Shown: piece after piece, positions 13,974 to 23,068 of the stretch
Layout: every line of letters begins with the position of its first letter
Numbering within the stretch: position 1 is the first letter of the stretch
The notes under the pieces: generated by a model
Seen by the model: only the letters and a program-made list of their open reading frames with translations
The model's database searches: none
Told to the model about the DNA's origin: nothing
Assembly: GCA_023392995.1 (NCBI GenBank)
Contig: JAEWMZ010000407.1
Coordinates: 1-31,876, forward strand
Length of the DNA: 31,876 nucleotides
Direction of reading: 5' to 3'
Source of the DNA: Bacillota bacterium
Lineage (GTDB): Bacteria > Bacillota > Clostridia > Lachnospirales > Lachnospiraceae
Translations under genes and position numbers: made by a program

Positions 13974-14594
13974 ATGAGCGAATTATTAAAGGTAGTAAGG
14001 GAACGCAGATCTGCAAATAAATTTATTGAAGGCATTGACATTCCAAAGAAAGAGCTGGATCAGATTTTTGAGGAATTAACCTCCGCACCCTCCGCGTTTA
14101 ATTTACAGCATGCGAATTATTATGTTGTAAAAAATCGGGAGCTAAAAGAAGCGGTTTATGAGGCGGCCTTCAAGCAGTATAAGATTAGATCAGCCTCCGC
14201 AGTCATTGTTGTAACCGGAGATAAAGCAGCATATCAGCATGCCGCAAGCATCTATGAAGGCAGTAAGCTGCTTGGAATCCTGGATGAGAAGGAATTTCAA
14301 TCTATGATAAACATCATATACGGTCTATATGAAGGATGGGGAGAAGGTTTTCAGCATGATGAGGCCATAAGAAACGCCTCTCTGTCTGCAATGCTGTTTA
14401 TGCTGTTGGCGAAAGAGAAGGGCTGGGATACCTGTCCGATGATTTATTTTGACAAGGATAAGATAAAGGAGCTGCTGCATATGCCTGAGAGCGAGGTACC
14501 GGCTATCATGATTACCATTGGTAAGAGCGATCCCGATAGTATCAAGCTTAGAGGTGCAAGAAAAGCAACGAGCGAGTTTGTAAAGTACTTCTAA
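13974..14594 (+). CDS. Nitroreductase-family NAD(P)H-dependent FMN oxidoreductase (YodC/MhqN-like)
   Basis: A 206-residue flavoenzyme of the nitroreductase superfamily. The N-terminal VVRERRSANKF is the FMN phosphate-binding start, PSAFNLQHANYYVV is the second FMN region, and the C-terminal EVPAIMITIGKSD closes the fold. Such enzymes reduce quinones and nitro compounds with NAD(P)H in the cytoplasm. The divergent HxlR gene and the shared operator region match the YodB-YodC arrangement known in Bacillus, so a role in quinone/electrophile defence is inferred. AGGAGAGA lies upstream of the ATG. The true substrate is not determinable here. Confidence 0.9.
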   Translation: MSELLKVVRERRSANKFIEGIDIPKKELDQIFEELTSAPSAFNLQHANYYVVKNRELKEAVYEAAFKQYKIRSASAVIVVTGDKAAYQHAASIYEGSKLLGILDEKEFQSMINIIYGLYEGWGEGFQHDEAIRNASLSAMLFMLLAKEKGWDTCPMIYFDKDKIKELLHMPESEVPAIMITIGKSDPDSIKLRGARKATSEFVKYF

Positions 14595-14714
14595 TGAAGT
14601 GGAAGTGGTATGGTTGAGACAATGTGAACAGTATCTGCTGCGCGTACAATATCTTAAGCTAATGAGTTACGCAATTACCTATAAATTTGATTATTGTCGG
14701 AAAGGAGCTATCTT

Positions 14715-15419
14715 ATGATAAAGAAGCTGGATCATAGAAACATGGGCAAAAGTGATTTGGGATGGCTGCAAAGCATTTTTCATTTCTCTTTTGCAGAATA
14801 TTTTAATCCCTTAAATATTAATTTTGGTGCACTGCGGGTGATCAATGATGACTTAATCGCACCGGGTACCGGATTTGATACCCATCCCCATAAGGATATG
14901 GAGATTGTGTCCTATGTAGTGGAGGGGGAGCTGACGCATGCCGACAGCATGAAGAATGAGAGTACCCTGAGCCGGGGTCAGGTTCAGTATATGAGTGCGG
15001 GAACGGGAGTGTTTCATAGTGAACATAACCTTGGAAAGGCAACCACGAGAATCCTGCAGATATGGATTTACCCGGATCAGCTGGGGCATACACCGCAATA
15101 CGGGGAATTCAAATTCGATTGGGATTTAAGACTTAACCGGTGGTTTCACATTGTATCGCCGGTGAGTGGAGAAGCTCCGGTGAAGATTCACCAGGACGCA
15201 AATATTCATGTACTTCAGTTAGAGGAGGGGAAGACAATCCATTTCCCCGTAGCAGAGAACCGTCAGGCGTATCTGGTTCAGATTGAAGGAGCTTCCGCTA
15301 TCAATGATCTGGAGCTGGAAGCCAGAGATGCCCTGGAGATTGTGGAGGAAGAGCTTTCAATTAAGGCCAAGACGACTTCTCACTTCCTGTTAATCGAGAT
15401 GAGAAAAGCGGGAGTATAA
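14715..15419 (+). CDS. Pirin-family bicupin (YhhW-like)
   Basis: A 234-residue cupin protein. The metal-binding residues read His57 and His59 in DTHPHKDME, then His101 and Glu103 in AGTGVFHSEHN, the same numbers as in E. coli YhhW, which has quercetinase activity in vitro. The N-terminal LGWLQSIFHFSFAEYFNP is a standard pirin opening. The start at 14715 was chosen because AAAGGAG precedes it; a TTG 21 bases upstream overlaps that site. It follows the nitroreductase by 120 bases on the same strand and may share the electrophile-response role. Its natural substrate is unknown. Confidence 0.93.
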   Translation: MIKKLDHRNMGKSDLGWLQSIFHFSFAEYFNPLNINFGALRVINDDLIAPGTGFDTHPHKDMEIVSYVVEGELTHADSMKNESTLSRGQVQYMSAGTGVFHSEHNLGKATTRILQIWIYPDQLGHTPQYGEFKFDWDLRLNRWFHIVSPVSGEAPVKIHQDANIHVLQLEEGKTIHFPVAENRQAYLVQIEGASAINDLELEARDALEIVEEELSIKAKTTSHFLLIEMRKAGV

Positions 15420-15548
15420 ATGGAATGGAAGCGGTGTTCTTACGGGTTAGACTAGAGCCCTAAGCTCGTGAAGGAACGTCATGATATTCCTTCGAAATGA
15501 TGGTTGAGATGCTATTGGGGAATAATAAAAGATTAGTATAGGAGCAAG

Positions 15549-15596
15549 AAAGCTCCGGAGCAGTTGAAGTTGATTTCTTCTGTTTCGGAGCTTTTT
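15549..15596. terminator. Bidirectional terminator between pirin and SGNH genes
   Basis: AAAGCTCCG (15549-15557) pairs with CGGAGCTTT (15586-15594), followed by TT on the plus strand. It lies 130 bases after the pirin stop and 12 bases beyond the end of the minus-strand esterase gene. The A-rich left side would supply T residues on the minus strand. Confidence 0.7.
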
Positions 15597-15607
15597 CTGA
15601 TGCGCTA

Positions 15608-16699
15608 TTAAATGCCAAGGCAGCTTAAAATAGCCTGGGCATAGATACGAATGGAAAAATCGTTGGGGTGGTTGATACAGTTGCCAGACAATTCTAAGTA
15701 ATGCTTTCCTCTCTGAAGCAGCTCCAGAAATATGCTATGGATTGGAGCAACAGCGATTCCAGTATGAGAGGCCTGTATCTGGTAAAGGGCTTGCTCCTGG
15801 TCTGGCAGCTTATTCTTCCTAAAGCCATGAATTTCCGGATTAGGAACCATGGGGGATACCAATAAAAATTCGCAGTTCGGATTTGCCAGGCGAATTGTTG
15901 CAATGATAGCTAGTATGTCTTCTTTAAACTCTTCCGGCTCCTGTTGCATATTATTCATCCCAAAGGCTAAGATTACGAAATCCGGCTGCTTGGAATTAAC
16001 AAGCTCACGGGCATGCTCTCTTCCCCAGGCAGAGGTGGAGCCACCGGCGGCGCGATTTATTTTAATAATCTCATTATGGTGGTAATGAGTCTTTAAGGCG
16101 GCGGTTACTAATTCAGCCCAGGTAGGCATATAGGGGGCTTTATGATATTTTATGTGCATTTCCTTCAGAGTACCCATGTCAATGACAGTCTCATCATACC
16201 CGCTGGCTTCCCAGCCCGCAGTAATACTATCCCCATAAAAAACCAGCCGCAAGGGTTCGTTTTCGGTCAGCTTCTTTAAGGTGAGAGGTAGGAAAGACAT
16301 TTGATTTTCGGGTATACTTCCACTCCAGGAATCATTATGCTCATAGGTTACCAGTACCTGATAATCAATTATCTCGGGGAAGATTCTGCAATATATACCT
16401 TGATCAGTAAAGCGCAGCCAGCTGGTATCAAATTCACCAATATAGGGCAGACAGTAAATGCTTCTGGATAGAAAGGGGATAGAGCTGTCAGCGGTTCGAA
16501 TCAACTGGTTGCCCCTCCATTCATAATCTTTTACAGGCTCATACTCCTTTGTACCATCAGGGGAAGTTACCCTCAGGATTCGGGTTGGGTTAAATAGAAG
16601 GCTGCCGCCTGTATATTCAGAGGAAGCAGCCTGGGAAAAGCAGATCGGTTCCTCATATACCGTGGTGCCACCCCATAATTTGTCCAGCCATTCAGTCAT
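15608..16699 (-). CDS. SGNH/GDSL-family esterase, probably a carbohydrate deacetylase
   Basis: A 363-residue cytoplasmic protein. Residues 1 to about 145 form a beta-rich N-terminal domain. The SGNH hydrolase core follows with Ser158 in FYGDSITAGW, Gly220 in RAAGGSTSAWG, the block III equivalent FGMNNM (Asn249) and His344 in NCINHPNDF. The Asp normally three residues before the His is Cys341 here, so a classical triad is incomplete. No signal peptide is seen. The ATG at 16699 has AGGAG 11 nt upstream. It diverges from the YesM/YesN carbohydrate locus, and I infer removal of acetyl groups from imported oligosaccharides. Substrate is not proven. Confidence 0.85.
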   Translation of the reverse strand: MTEWLDKLWGGTTVYEEPICFSQAASSEYTGGSLLFNPTRILRVTSPDGTKEYEPVKDYEWRGNQLIRTADSSIPFLSRSIYCLPYIGEFDTSWLRFTDQGIYCRIFPEIIDYQVLVTYEHNDSWSGSIPENQMSFLPLTLKKLTENEPLRLVFYGDSITAGWEASGYDETVIDMGTLKEMHIKYHKAPYMPTWAELVTAALKTHYHHNEIIKINRAAGGSTSAWGREHARELVNSKQPDFVILAFGMNNMQQEPEEFKEDILAIIATIRLANPNCEFLLVSPMVPNPEIHGFRKNKLPDQEQALYQIQASHTGIAVAPIHSIFLELLQRGKHYLELSGNCINHPNDFSIRIYAQAILSCLGI

Positions 16700-17100
16700 A
16701 ATAAAACATGCTCCTTTCAAGTTGTATTTTTTGTTTTGCAATTGCCTATGTTTTTTAGCTGACTTTTATGATATCTTCTTCCTCCATTATATACCATAGA
16801 GCCCGCCACAGGAATGGAATGATTTATACTTTTTGTTTAAAAGATTACATGTACAAAGGTCAAAATCGTGGTTATGATAGAAGTGGAGAATTTTCGACAA
16901 AAAATCTTAATTACATAAGGTAATTGCGAAACTCAAAAACCGTGGCAATTTTTCATACAATTGATGTGGGTTCCTGAGCGAAACTTGCGCAGAATCAGCG
17001 TGGAGCGAAGGAATTTACATCAATTGTATGAAAATTTCATCAGCAGTATAGTTTCACAATTGCCTATTCTAAATTACATAGGAATGAGGGGGAAGCTGTT
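16700..17100. other. Divergent intergenic region upstream of yesM-like gene
   Basis: These 401 bases contain the esterase start region, a copy of the motif GGCAATTG (16739-16746, minus orientation) and the 148-bp inverted-repeat element 16918-17065. The stretch 16750-16910 shows no recognisable feature, although promoters in both directions are expected there. Confidence 0.55.
16918..17065. repeat. MITE-like 148-bp inverted-repeat element
   Basis: The ends AGGTAATTGCGAAACT (16918-16933) and AGTTTCACAATTGCCT (17050-17065) are inverted copies matching at 14 of 16 positions. An inner pair (16950-16967 and 17017-17034) is a perfect 18-bp inverted repeat built on CATACAATTGATGT. The centre contains TTCCT and AGGAA arms and GCG-rich sequence. 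AATTACATA occurs directly before the left end and 7 bases after the right end. No coding capacity is present. Related end motifs occur at 16733-16747 and 22042-22056. Confidence 0.7.
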
Positions 17101-18870
17101 ATGATTCGATGGATTTCGAGACATTTCCTGGCAAAGACATTGCTTGCAACACTTGTTTTATTTCTTGCCTTCTGCATTGTCAGCACCTACAGCTATTATA
17201 GGAATTTTACAGAGGAAGCCACTGAGACGGCGGTGAGCAATATCAGCTCCATGATGGAGGTATTGAATCATAATTTCGAGCTGACCATTAAGGATATTGA
17301 CTATGTAACCGCGTTAATCTCAAATAAGGTAACCACCAATATGAACGGCAGCGTAATCGATTACTTGGTTATGGAGGACACGGATGCGGCAAAATTAGTA
17401 CAATGCCGCAGAGAGGTTCAGGACTATCTGATCAGTATGTGCAGCTACAAATCATATTTGCAGGGCATGGCGATCTATGGCTTTAACGGCAGGAGTGTAT
17501 CCTTTGGAATATCGATGCCAGCTTCGGAAATAAAGGAGCAGGACTGGTATGACAACCTGAGCAGCGAGGAATTTGAGCTTATGTTTGTTCCTCCTCATTA
17601 TAGTACAGATGCCAGAAGCATGCCAAAAAGCAGCCGTGTCTTTTCTATCATAAGGCCGGTGCAGTACCAGGGAAAGACTATAGGAGTTGTTGTTGCCGAT
17701 ATTAAGAGTTCTTTACTGGATAATATGTTCAATATTAAAAGTATGAATGGGTATACGATCTATGTGGCTGATACCAAGACCGGAGAAGTGATCTATGAAC
17801 CGGAGAATGGAGCCGCATTTCCCATTGATCAGACAATGATCAAACGCAGCAACACAGAAGATCATAGGTTTTTTGAAGTGGGGCATCAGCAATACCTGGC
17901 AGTTTATAAAGCATCTGCTTATACGCCCTGGACGATCGTAGGAACTGTACTAAAAGGTGATATTATATCCGGTTTTGTCCTGGTAAGAAATAAGATGCTG
18001 GGGCTTGTTGGTGTCTACGCTGCCATATTCGTTGCGCTGGTGCTGATCACGACAAATCTGATTACGAAGGATCTAAGACGTCTGACACTGGCAGTCGCCG
18101 CCATCGACAGCGAGAACATGGAGCTGAGTATAGCCATTGGAGCAAAGGATGAAATCGGTATTCTATATCAGCAGATTCAGGCAATGCTTAAGAGGATGAA
18201 GGGTTTAATCCATAATATTAAGATAACAGAAAAGGAGAAGCGCAAATCCGAAATAAAGATGCTGCAAACACAGATCAATCCTCATTTTCTGTATAACACC
18301 TTAAATACAATAAAAATTCTGGCTTCCATGCAGGGGGTAACCAATATACAAACAGTCTGTAATGCATTATCCAATATCCTTCACTTGAACCTGGACACCC
18401 GAAAGTTGATCAGTCTATCGGAGGAGATGGAATATCTGATGAATTATCTTCAAATCCAGGAATACCGGTATGCCGGTAAAATAACCTACCGTTTCTCGAT
18501 AGAAGAGCAGGTAAAGGAATATCTGATTCCAAAGCTTATGCTGCAGCCCATCGTTGAAAATGCATTGCAGCACGGCATTGCCCCGCTGGATTATATGGGA
18601 GTTCTTCAAATCAATGTCTATGAGGAGGAAAACCATATCAAGATTGCCATAAAGGATAACGGGAAAAGCTTCAATCAAGAGCTGCTAAAGGATAACCATT
18701 ATATTGGAGCAGAGTCGGGACACATCGGGCTGGTTAATATCTCTTCCAGATTGAAGCTGCTATTTGGAGAGGAAAGTGAACTGCTGATTTTTAATGAACC
18801 GGGGTTATTTACCCTGGTGGAGCTTACATTACCAATCATCAAAGCAGGAAGTGAGGATACCTATGATTAA
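17101..18870 (+). CDS. YesM-type sensor histidine kinase
   Basis: A 589-residue membrane sensor. A transmembrane segment lies at about 12-32, followed by an extracellular Cache-like domain (33-297), a second transmembrane segment (about 298-320), HAMP (about 320-375), and a cytoplasmic kinase of the HisK_5 / YesM class. The phospho-acceptor is His395 in QINPHFLYNTLN. The ATP domain shows PIVENALQHG, KDNGKSF and GHIGLVNISSRL. In this class the extracellular domain reports an extracellular sugar or its binding protein. The ATG is preceded by GAGGGGGAAG. It overlaps the response-regulator gene by 8 bases, so the pair is coupled. Confidence 0.93.
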   Translation: MIRWISRHFLAKTLLATLVLFLAFCIVSTYSYYRNFTEEATETAVSNISSMMEVLNHNFELTIKDIDYVTALISNKVTTNMNGSVIDYLVMEDTDAAKLVQCRREVQDYLISMCSYKSYLQGMAIYGFNGRSVSFGISMPASEIKEQDWYDNLSSEEFELMFVPPHYSTDARSMPKSSRVFSIIRPVQYQGKTIGVVVADIKSSLLDNMFNIKSMNGYTIYVADTKTGEVIYEPENGAAFPIDQTMIKRSNTEDHRFFEVGHQQYLAVYKASAYTPWTIVGTVLKGDIISGFVLVRNKMLGLVGVYAAIFVALVLITTNLITKDLRRLTLAVAAIDSENMELSIAIGAKDEIGILYQQIQAMLKRMKGLIHNIKITEKEKRKSEIKMLQTQINPHFLYNTLNTIKILASMQGVTNIQTVCNALSNILHLNLDTRKLISLSEEMEYLMNYLQIQEYRYAGKITYRFSIEEQVKEYLIPKLMLQPIVENALQHGIAPLDYMGVLQINVYEEENHIKIAIKDNGKSFNQELLKDNHYIGAESGHIGLVNISSRLKLLFGEESELLIFNEPGLFTLVELTLPIIKAGSEDTYD

Positions 18871-20470
18871 AATTATGATAGCCGATGATGATTTTCTTAT
18901 CCGGTCCAATATCAAGTTGATGGTAAAGGAATTGACGGGCAGGGGAGAACGAGAGTCGTTTGAGGTGGTTGCAGAGGCCGCAGACGGAGCGGAGGCAGTA
19001 CGTCTCCTGGATACTATATTGCCAGACATCATCATATCCGATATTCAAATGCCAAAGACCAACGGAATTGAATTGCAGCGTTATGCAAATCAGTTCCGAC
19101 CCTCCGTTAAATTCATTATGCTGAGCAATTACGATGACTATGAATATGTAAGGGAAGCCCTGAGAAACGGTGCGGTAGATTATATCCTAAAGCATAAGCT
19201 ATCCGCGGAATTATTAAGTGCTACCATAAGCAGAGCGATTGACCTGATCAATGAGAATTCGGGCTCCAGGCTCACAAAGGAGCTTACGAAGGGGTATAGT
19301 CTGGCGGCCTTAAAGCGGGATTTTATACTGAGCCTGATCGCCGGCTTTTATCAGCAGCCGGAAGAAATTAAATCCCGTATTACAGTTCTGGGGCTCCCCA
19401 TCTCAGAGCAGAATCTGGCAGCTGTAATCATGACAGTACGGCATGAGCAACAGCGGGAGCAGGAGGCTTATCTACTGGAGAATTCAATTATCAATATTGT
19501 GGATGAGATACTTCAGGATACCCACAGCGGTATATGCTGCCACGTAACAGAGGATAAGTATATGATACTGCTCTCCTATGCGTCGATTTATAGTGAAAAA
19601 ATAAGGCAGGAACGATGCTTTGAGGTATTGAGCAGAATATCCGTATGTACACAGAAGTACCTGAATATCAAATCGAGCTTTTATCAAGGCAGTGTGGTAG
19701 GAAATATCGCGGATATTAAAAAATCCTATCTTATCGCCGAGGAAAAATACCGGAATCGGTATTACAAAGACCTGGAAAAGCAGGAGGTGGCAGCAGAGAA
19801 GCCCTTTGATGTCCTGGCTATTTTTGACTCGGAAAAGGAAAGAAGCCTTCTTGCATATATCCGATCCAATAACCGAGAGGCAGCAATGAAGATTGTACAG
19901 GAGGTATTTGAGGAGCTGTGCAGATGGAGCCCGTCCCTGACGGAGTCTCAAATTGTATTTATCGATCTTCTGGGAGTATTAAATCGAAGCTGCAAAGAGA
20001 GGTGCATTGATATTAATCAGGTCTATGGGGATAAAAAAACACCCCAGGAGAAGTTTAACGAATTCACCTCCATCACGGATGCGAGGGAATGGTTTCTTAT
20101 GCTTTACGAAAGGGCGCTTCAGATGGGAGGCTTAAAGCCCCAGCTTCCAACCTCTGATTATGTATCGGAGGCCATCAGCTTCATTCACAGGCATTACGCT
20201 GAGAATATTTCCCAGACGATGCTGGCGGAGCAGATAGGAATCAGTCCCGTCTACCTTAGTAAGCTATTCAAGGAAAATCTGGAGATTGGTTTTATGGAAT
20301 ATTTGAATCAGTACCGCTTGGAAAAAGCCAAGCTGCTGCTAAAGCAGAATAACTTCAGCAATAAAATAGTTGCCCGTTTATGCGGCTTCAATGACGATGC
20401 TTATTTTTCCAAGGTGTTTAAAAAGGCGGAGGGCATGACGCCAAAGGAGTTTCGAAAGCGAAAAGAATAA
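18863..20470 (+). CDS. YesN-type response regulator with AraC DNA-binding domain
   Basis: A 535-residue regulator. The receiver carries Asp8/Asp9, phospho-acceptor Asp60 (DIIISDIQMPKTNG) and Lys110. A long middle region (about 130-425) precedes a C-terminal AraC/XylS domain with two helix-turn-helix units (AEQIGISPVYLSKLFKE and VARLCGFNDDAYFSKVFKK). The start at 18863 was chosen because it yields MIKIMIADDD with GTGAGG upstream; a longer frame exists but would run inside the kinase gene. Together with YesM it should activate the adjacent sugar importer and hydrolase genes. Its targets here are inferred from position. Confidence 0.93.
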   Translation: MIKIMIADDDFLIRSNIKLMVKELTGRGERESFEVVAEAADGAEAVRLLDTILPDIIISDIQMPKTNGIELQRYANQFRPSVKFIMLSNYDDYEYVREALRNGAVDYILKHKLSAELLSATISRAIDLINENSGSRLTKELTKGYSLAALKRDFILSLIAGFYQQPEEIKSRITVLGLPISEQNLAAVIMTVRHEQQREQEAYLLENSIINIVDEILQDTHSGICCHVTEDKYMILLSYASIYSEKIRQERCFEVLSRISVCTQKYLNIKSSFYQGSVVGNIADIKKSYLIAEEKYRNRYYKDLEKQEVAAEKPFDVLAIFDSEKERSLLAYIRSNNREAAMKIVQEVFEELCRWSPSLTESQIVFIDLLGVLNRSCKERCIDINQVYGDKKTPQEKFNEFTSITDAREWFLMLYERALQMGGLKPQLPTSDYVSEAISFIHRHYAENISQTMLAEQIGISPVYLSKLFKENLEIGFMEYLNQYRLEKAKLLLKQNNFSNKIVARLCGFNDDAYFSKVFKKAEGMTPKEFRKRKE

Positions 20471-20474
20471 AATA

Positions 20475-20529
20475 GTTCAATTTTAGATTGAAAAATTACA
20501 ATTTTTGAACCGCAAATCATTTGTATAAT
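20475..20529 (+). promoter_or_regulatory. Activator-type promoter for the binding-protein gene
   Basis: A clean -10, TATAAT (20524-20529), lacks a consensus -35 at 17 nt (ATTTTT), as expected for an activator-dependent promoter. Upstream lie the inverted arms GTTCAA (20475-20480) and TTGAAC (20505-20510) and the palindrome AAAAATT-AC-AATTTTT (20491-20506). These are candidates for YesN binding, although the AT-rich palindrome might also act as a weak terminator for yesN. Confidence 0.5.
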
Positions 20530-20561
20530 ATCCTTACAATAAACAAACAGGAGGAAAGTAA

Positions 20562-21932
20562 ATGAAAAAAATGATTGCATTATTCCTTGTTATGCTGATG
20601 ACTCTTAGTATGACAGCATGCGCTGCGAAGGAGCAGGCAAGCAGCGATACGGTGAAACAGGAGGGGGAAGCAAGTACAGAGGACTCCAGCCAAAGCAGCG
20701 GAGAAGCCACCAAGGAAATTCCAACACTCACCATGTTAACCTTCACAGACTGGTATAAATCCGGCTGGAAGGCTCTGGATGATTATATTAATCAGAATGC
20801 AGAGACACTGGGCTTTCGTCTGGATATCCAAACCATTGCAGGGGGTGGTGAAGGAGAGGAACTTTTAAAGGCCAAATTTGCAACGGGTGATCTTCCGGAT
20901 CTCTTACAGTCTTACGGCGCAAAATGGCTGAACAATGTGGCAGGAGTACTTGATCAAATGCAGGTTTTAGAAAATGTCGATATGTCGCAGTATGATCAGA
21001 GTATGCTGGAGCAGGGCGGCTTTATCTGGGATGGCAAGCTCTATGGCATTCCGATCGACAGCACCAGTCTTGTAGGTGTATTCTACAACAAAACTGTTTT
21101 TGCAAATGCGGGAATCGATAAAACGCCTGCGAACTGGAAGGAATTCCTTGACGCGTGTGATAAAATCAAGGCTTCCGGTGTAACTCCAATATACTATGCA
21201 GGTGCAGATACTTGGACCTTGCAGTGCTTTACTCATTTTGGCTTTAATCAGGATGTTGTGGATAGCGGATTAAGCTATCGTGATTTCTGGAAAGAAATGA
21301 ATACAAATAAAAGACACTATTCCGATGCCAAGAACTTTGCCGGAGCAATTGAGAAATCAAAAGAACTGGTAGACCTTGGTTATGTGAATGAAACTTATCT
21401 TTCTGATACCTATGATATGGCACAGACAGCTCTCGCGGAAGGAACTGCGGGTATGCATGTGAACGGAACCTGGATTTATGATGAAATTGCCAGCAAATAC
21501 CCGGAAGCAGCGGATCAGATTGGATCCTTTGTATTACCTTTATTCGATGGAACAAATTACACCTGCTCCTCTATGCCGGGTGCCCTTGGCATGACGGAGG
21601 CTTGCAGCAATACAGAGGCAGGTCAGAAGGCACTGAACTTCCTTGCCTCTAAGGAAGCACAGCAGATCTATGCATCTGCTCAGCCTGGAATCTATCTGAA
21701 CAAGGAAGTAAAATGTGATCTTTCCGATGCATATCAGACCTTATATGAGGCAATGAGCAAGGGAGAGAGCATGGAAGTATGGCAAAATGGTAACTTATAT
21801 GGCTATGGAGATTATCATATCCATGTACAGGACTACTTAGCCGGAGGTATGTCCCTGGAGGAAGTAATTGAGCTGTTGGATAGTGATACCGCAAAAAATG
21901 CGAAGGCAGCCGGGGATTCTAACTGGAATTAA
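20562..21932 (+). CDS. Sugar ABC transporter substrate-binding lipoprotein (family 1)
   Basis: A 456-residue lipoprotein. The signal peptide (MKKMIALFLVMLMTLSMTAC) ends in a lipobox with lipidated Cys20, followed by a Ser/Glu-rich linker (about 21-48). The mature part shows the family 1 solute-binding pattern: ATGDLPDLLQSYG, LYGIPIDSTSLVGVFYNK, GTAGMHVNGTWIYDE and a C-terminal helix. It should deliver an oligosaccharide to the two permeases downstream. AGGAGG lies upstream of the ATG. The specific sugar is unknown; the neighbouring pectinase-fold enzymes suggest plant cell-wall oligosaccharides. Confidence 0.92.
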   Translation: MKKMIALFLVMLMTLSMTACAAKEQASSDTVKQEGEASTEDSSQSSGEATKEIPTLTMLTFTDWYKSGWKALDDYINQNAETLGFRLDIQTIAGGGEGEELLKAKFATGDLPDLLQSYGAKWLNNVAGVLDQMQVLENVDMSQYDQSMLEQGGFIWDGKLYGIPIDSTSLVGVFYNKTVFANAGIDKTPANWKEFLDACDKIKASGVTPIYYAGADTWTLQCFTHFGFNQDVVDSGLSYRDFWKEMNTNKRHYSDAKNFAGAIEKSKELVDLGYVNETYLSDTYDMAQTALAEGTAGMHVNGTWIYDEIASKYPEAADQIGSFVLPLFDGTNYTCSSMPGALGMTEACSNTEAGQKALNFLASKEAQQIYASAQPGIYLNKEVKCDLSDAYQTLYEAMSKGESMEVWQNGNLYGYGDYHIHVQDYLAGGMSLEEVIELLDSDTAKNAKAAGDSNWN

Positions 21933-21992
21933 TGACCTGCAAGGAAAAGCCGGAGTAACGATACAATCATATTGAGAGTGAAAAAGGATGAT

Positions 21993-22012
21993 GGGGTGAT
22001 GATAATCACCCC
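21993..22012 (+). terminator. Hairpin between binding-protein and permease genes
   Basis: GGGGTGAT and ATCACCCC pair perfectly (8 bp, loop GATA), followed by GTTATTC rather than a strong T run. This position and weak tract suit partial termination or RNA stabilisation, which would keep the binding protein in excess over the permeases. Confidence 0.55.
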
Positions 22013-22129
22013 GTTATTCAAACACGCCCTTTTTAGCCAAATTCGGCAATTGAAAACTTAAATTACAGTAGTTTCATAGCTTTCACAAGCGACTATTCAC
22101 AATTCAATTTATTAAGCTGAGGTAATGAT

Positions 22130-23068
22130 ATGCTAAAACAAAAAACCAAGCAATTAAACGCTCCAAGGAAAGAAAGAACGAAAACAAATAGAGCGGTTTA
22201 TCAGAAAACCTATGTATTATATTTTCTACTGCCGGCTCTTTTCATATATATCCTTTTCTTTATTCTTCCGTCAATTACCGGGTTATTACTCTCCTTTTTT
22301 AATGTGAGAACCTTCCGGTTATCCTCCATCACCTTTGCGGGGTTGACAAATTATATGAATGTATTAACCGACCGTTATCTTAACATAGCAATTCGAAATA
22401 CCTTAATCTTTGCCCTTGTAACCACCATTGGAAAGGTCGGTTTCGGACTGGCGCTGGCGGTCTTTGTAAATAAAAAGTTCCATGGTGCAAGGTACATAAG
22501 AACCGTATTCTTTCTTCCGGCAGTACTGAATAATGTGGCGGTTGGACTTGTGTTCAGAGCCATGATGCATCCGTCGGAGGGTTTGATTAATAAAACCCTT
22601 AGGCTTCTTGGAATGGGCGGGTTGGCACAGAATTGGCTGACAGATCCGGCGATTGCCATTTTCTCCTGCGCTTTTGTAGAGATATGGAAGTGGTCCGGCT
22701 TTACCATGGTAATTCTGTTAGCCGGGCTACAGGCAATTGATGATACTTACTATGAAGCAGCTGATCTTGACGGGGCAACGGGCTTTCAGAAATTTTTCCG
22801 TATTACCTTTCCACTTATGATGCCGGCCTTTACCAATGCTCTGATTGTGAATATGGTTGGAGGGTTAAAGGTATTTGATATTATACAGTCCTTGACCAAA
22901 GGCGGGCCAGGTTCTGCTACGGCAGTATTTGGTACTCTAATCTATTCTTCCTTTGGCAGCGGTAGATACGGAGAAGGCTGTGCGGCCAGCATCATTTTAT
23001 GCATCTGTGTCCTGGTGATTGTCTTACCAACCTATCAGTTTTTTACGAACAAGGAGGTGGAAATGTAA
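22130..23068 (+). CDS. Sugar ABC transporter permease (LplB/UgpA type)
   Basis: A 312-residue integral membrane protein with six predicted helices, first at about 27-52. The cytoplasmic EAA loop reads EAADLDGATGFQKFFRITFP, the contact site for the ATPase. A Lys/Arg-rich N-terminal tail precedes the first helix. GAGGT precedes the ATG by 6 nt. Its stop overlaps the next permease start by one base (TAATG). It belongs to the CUT1 family of oligosaccharide importers, and pairs with the following permease. No ATPase gene is present in the locus. Confidence 0.93.
   Translation: MLKQKTKQLNAPRKERTKTNRAVYQKTYVLYFLLPALFIYILFFILPSITGLLLSFFNVRTFRLSSITFAGLTNYMNVLTDRYLNIAIRNTLIFALVTTIGKVGFGLALAVFVNKKFHGARYIRTVFFLPAVLNNVAVGLVFRAMMHPSEGLINKTLRLLGMGGLAQNWLTDPAIAIFSCAFVEIWKWSGFTMVILLAGLQAIDDTYYEAADLDGATGFQKFFRITFPLMMPAFTNALIVNMVGGLKVFDIIQSLTKGGPGSATAVFGTLIYSSFGSGRYGEGCAASIILCICVLVIVLPTYQFFTNKEVEM

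Noticed and set aside
22042..22108. Second copy of the MITE-like element upstream of the permease
   Set aside because: Only the end motif GGCAATTG and a nearby AGTTTCA are shared. The inner inverted repeat is absent, so at most it is a remnant.
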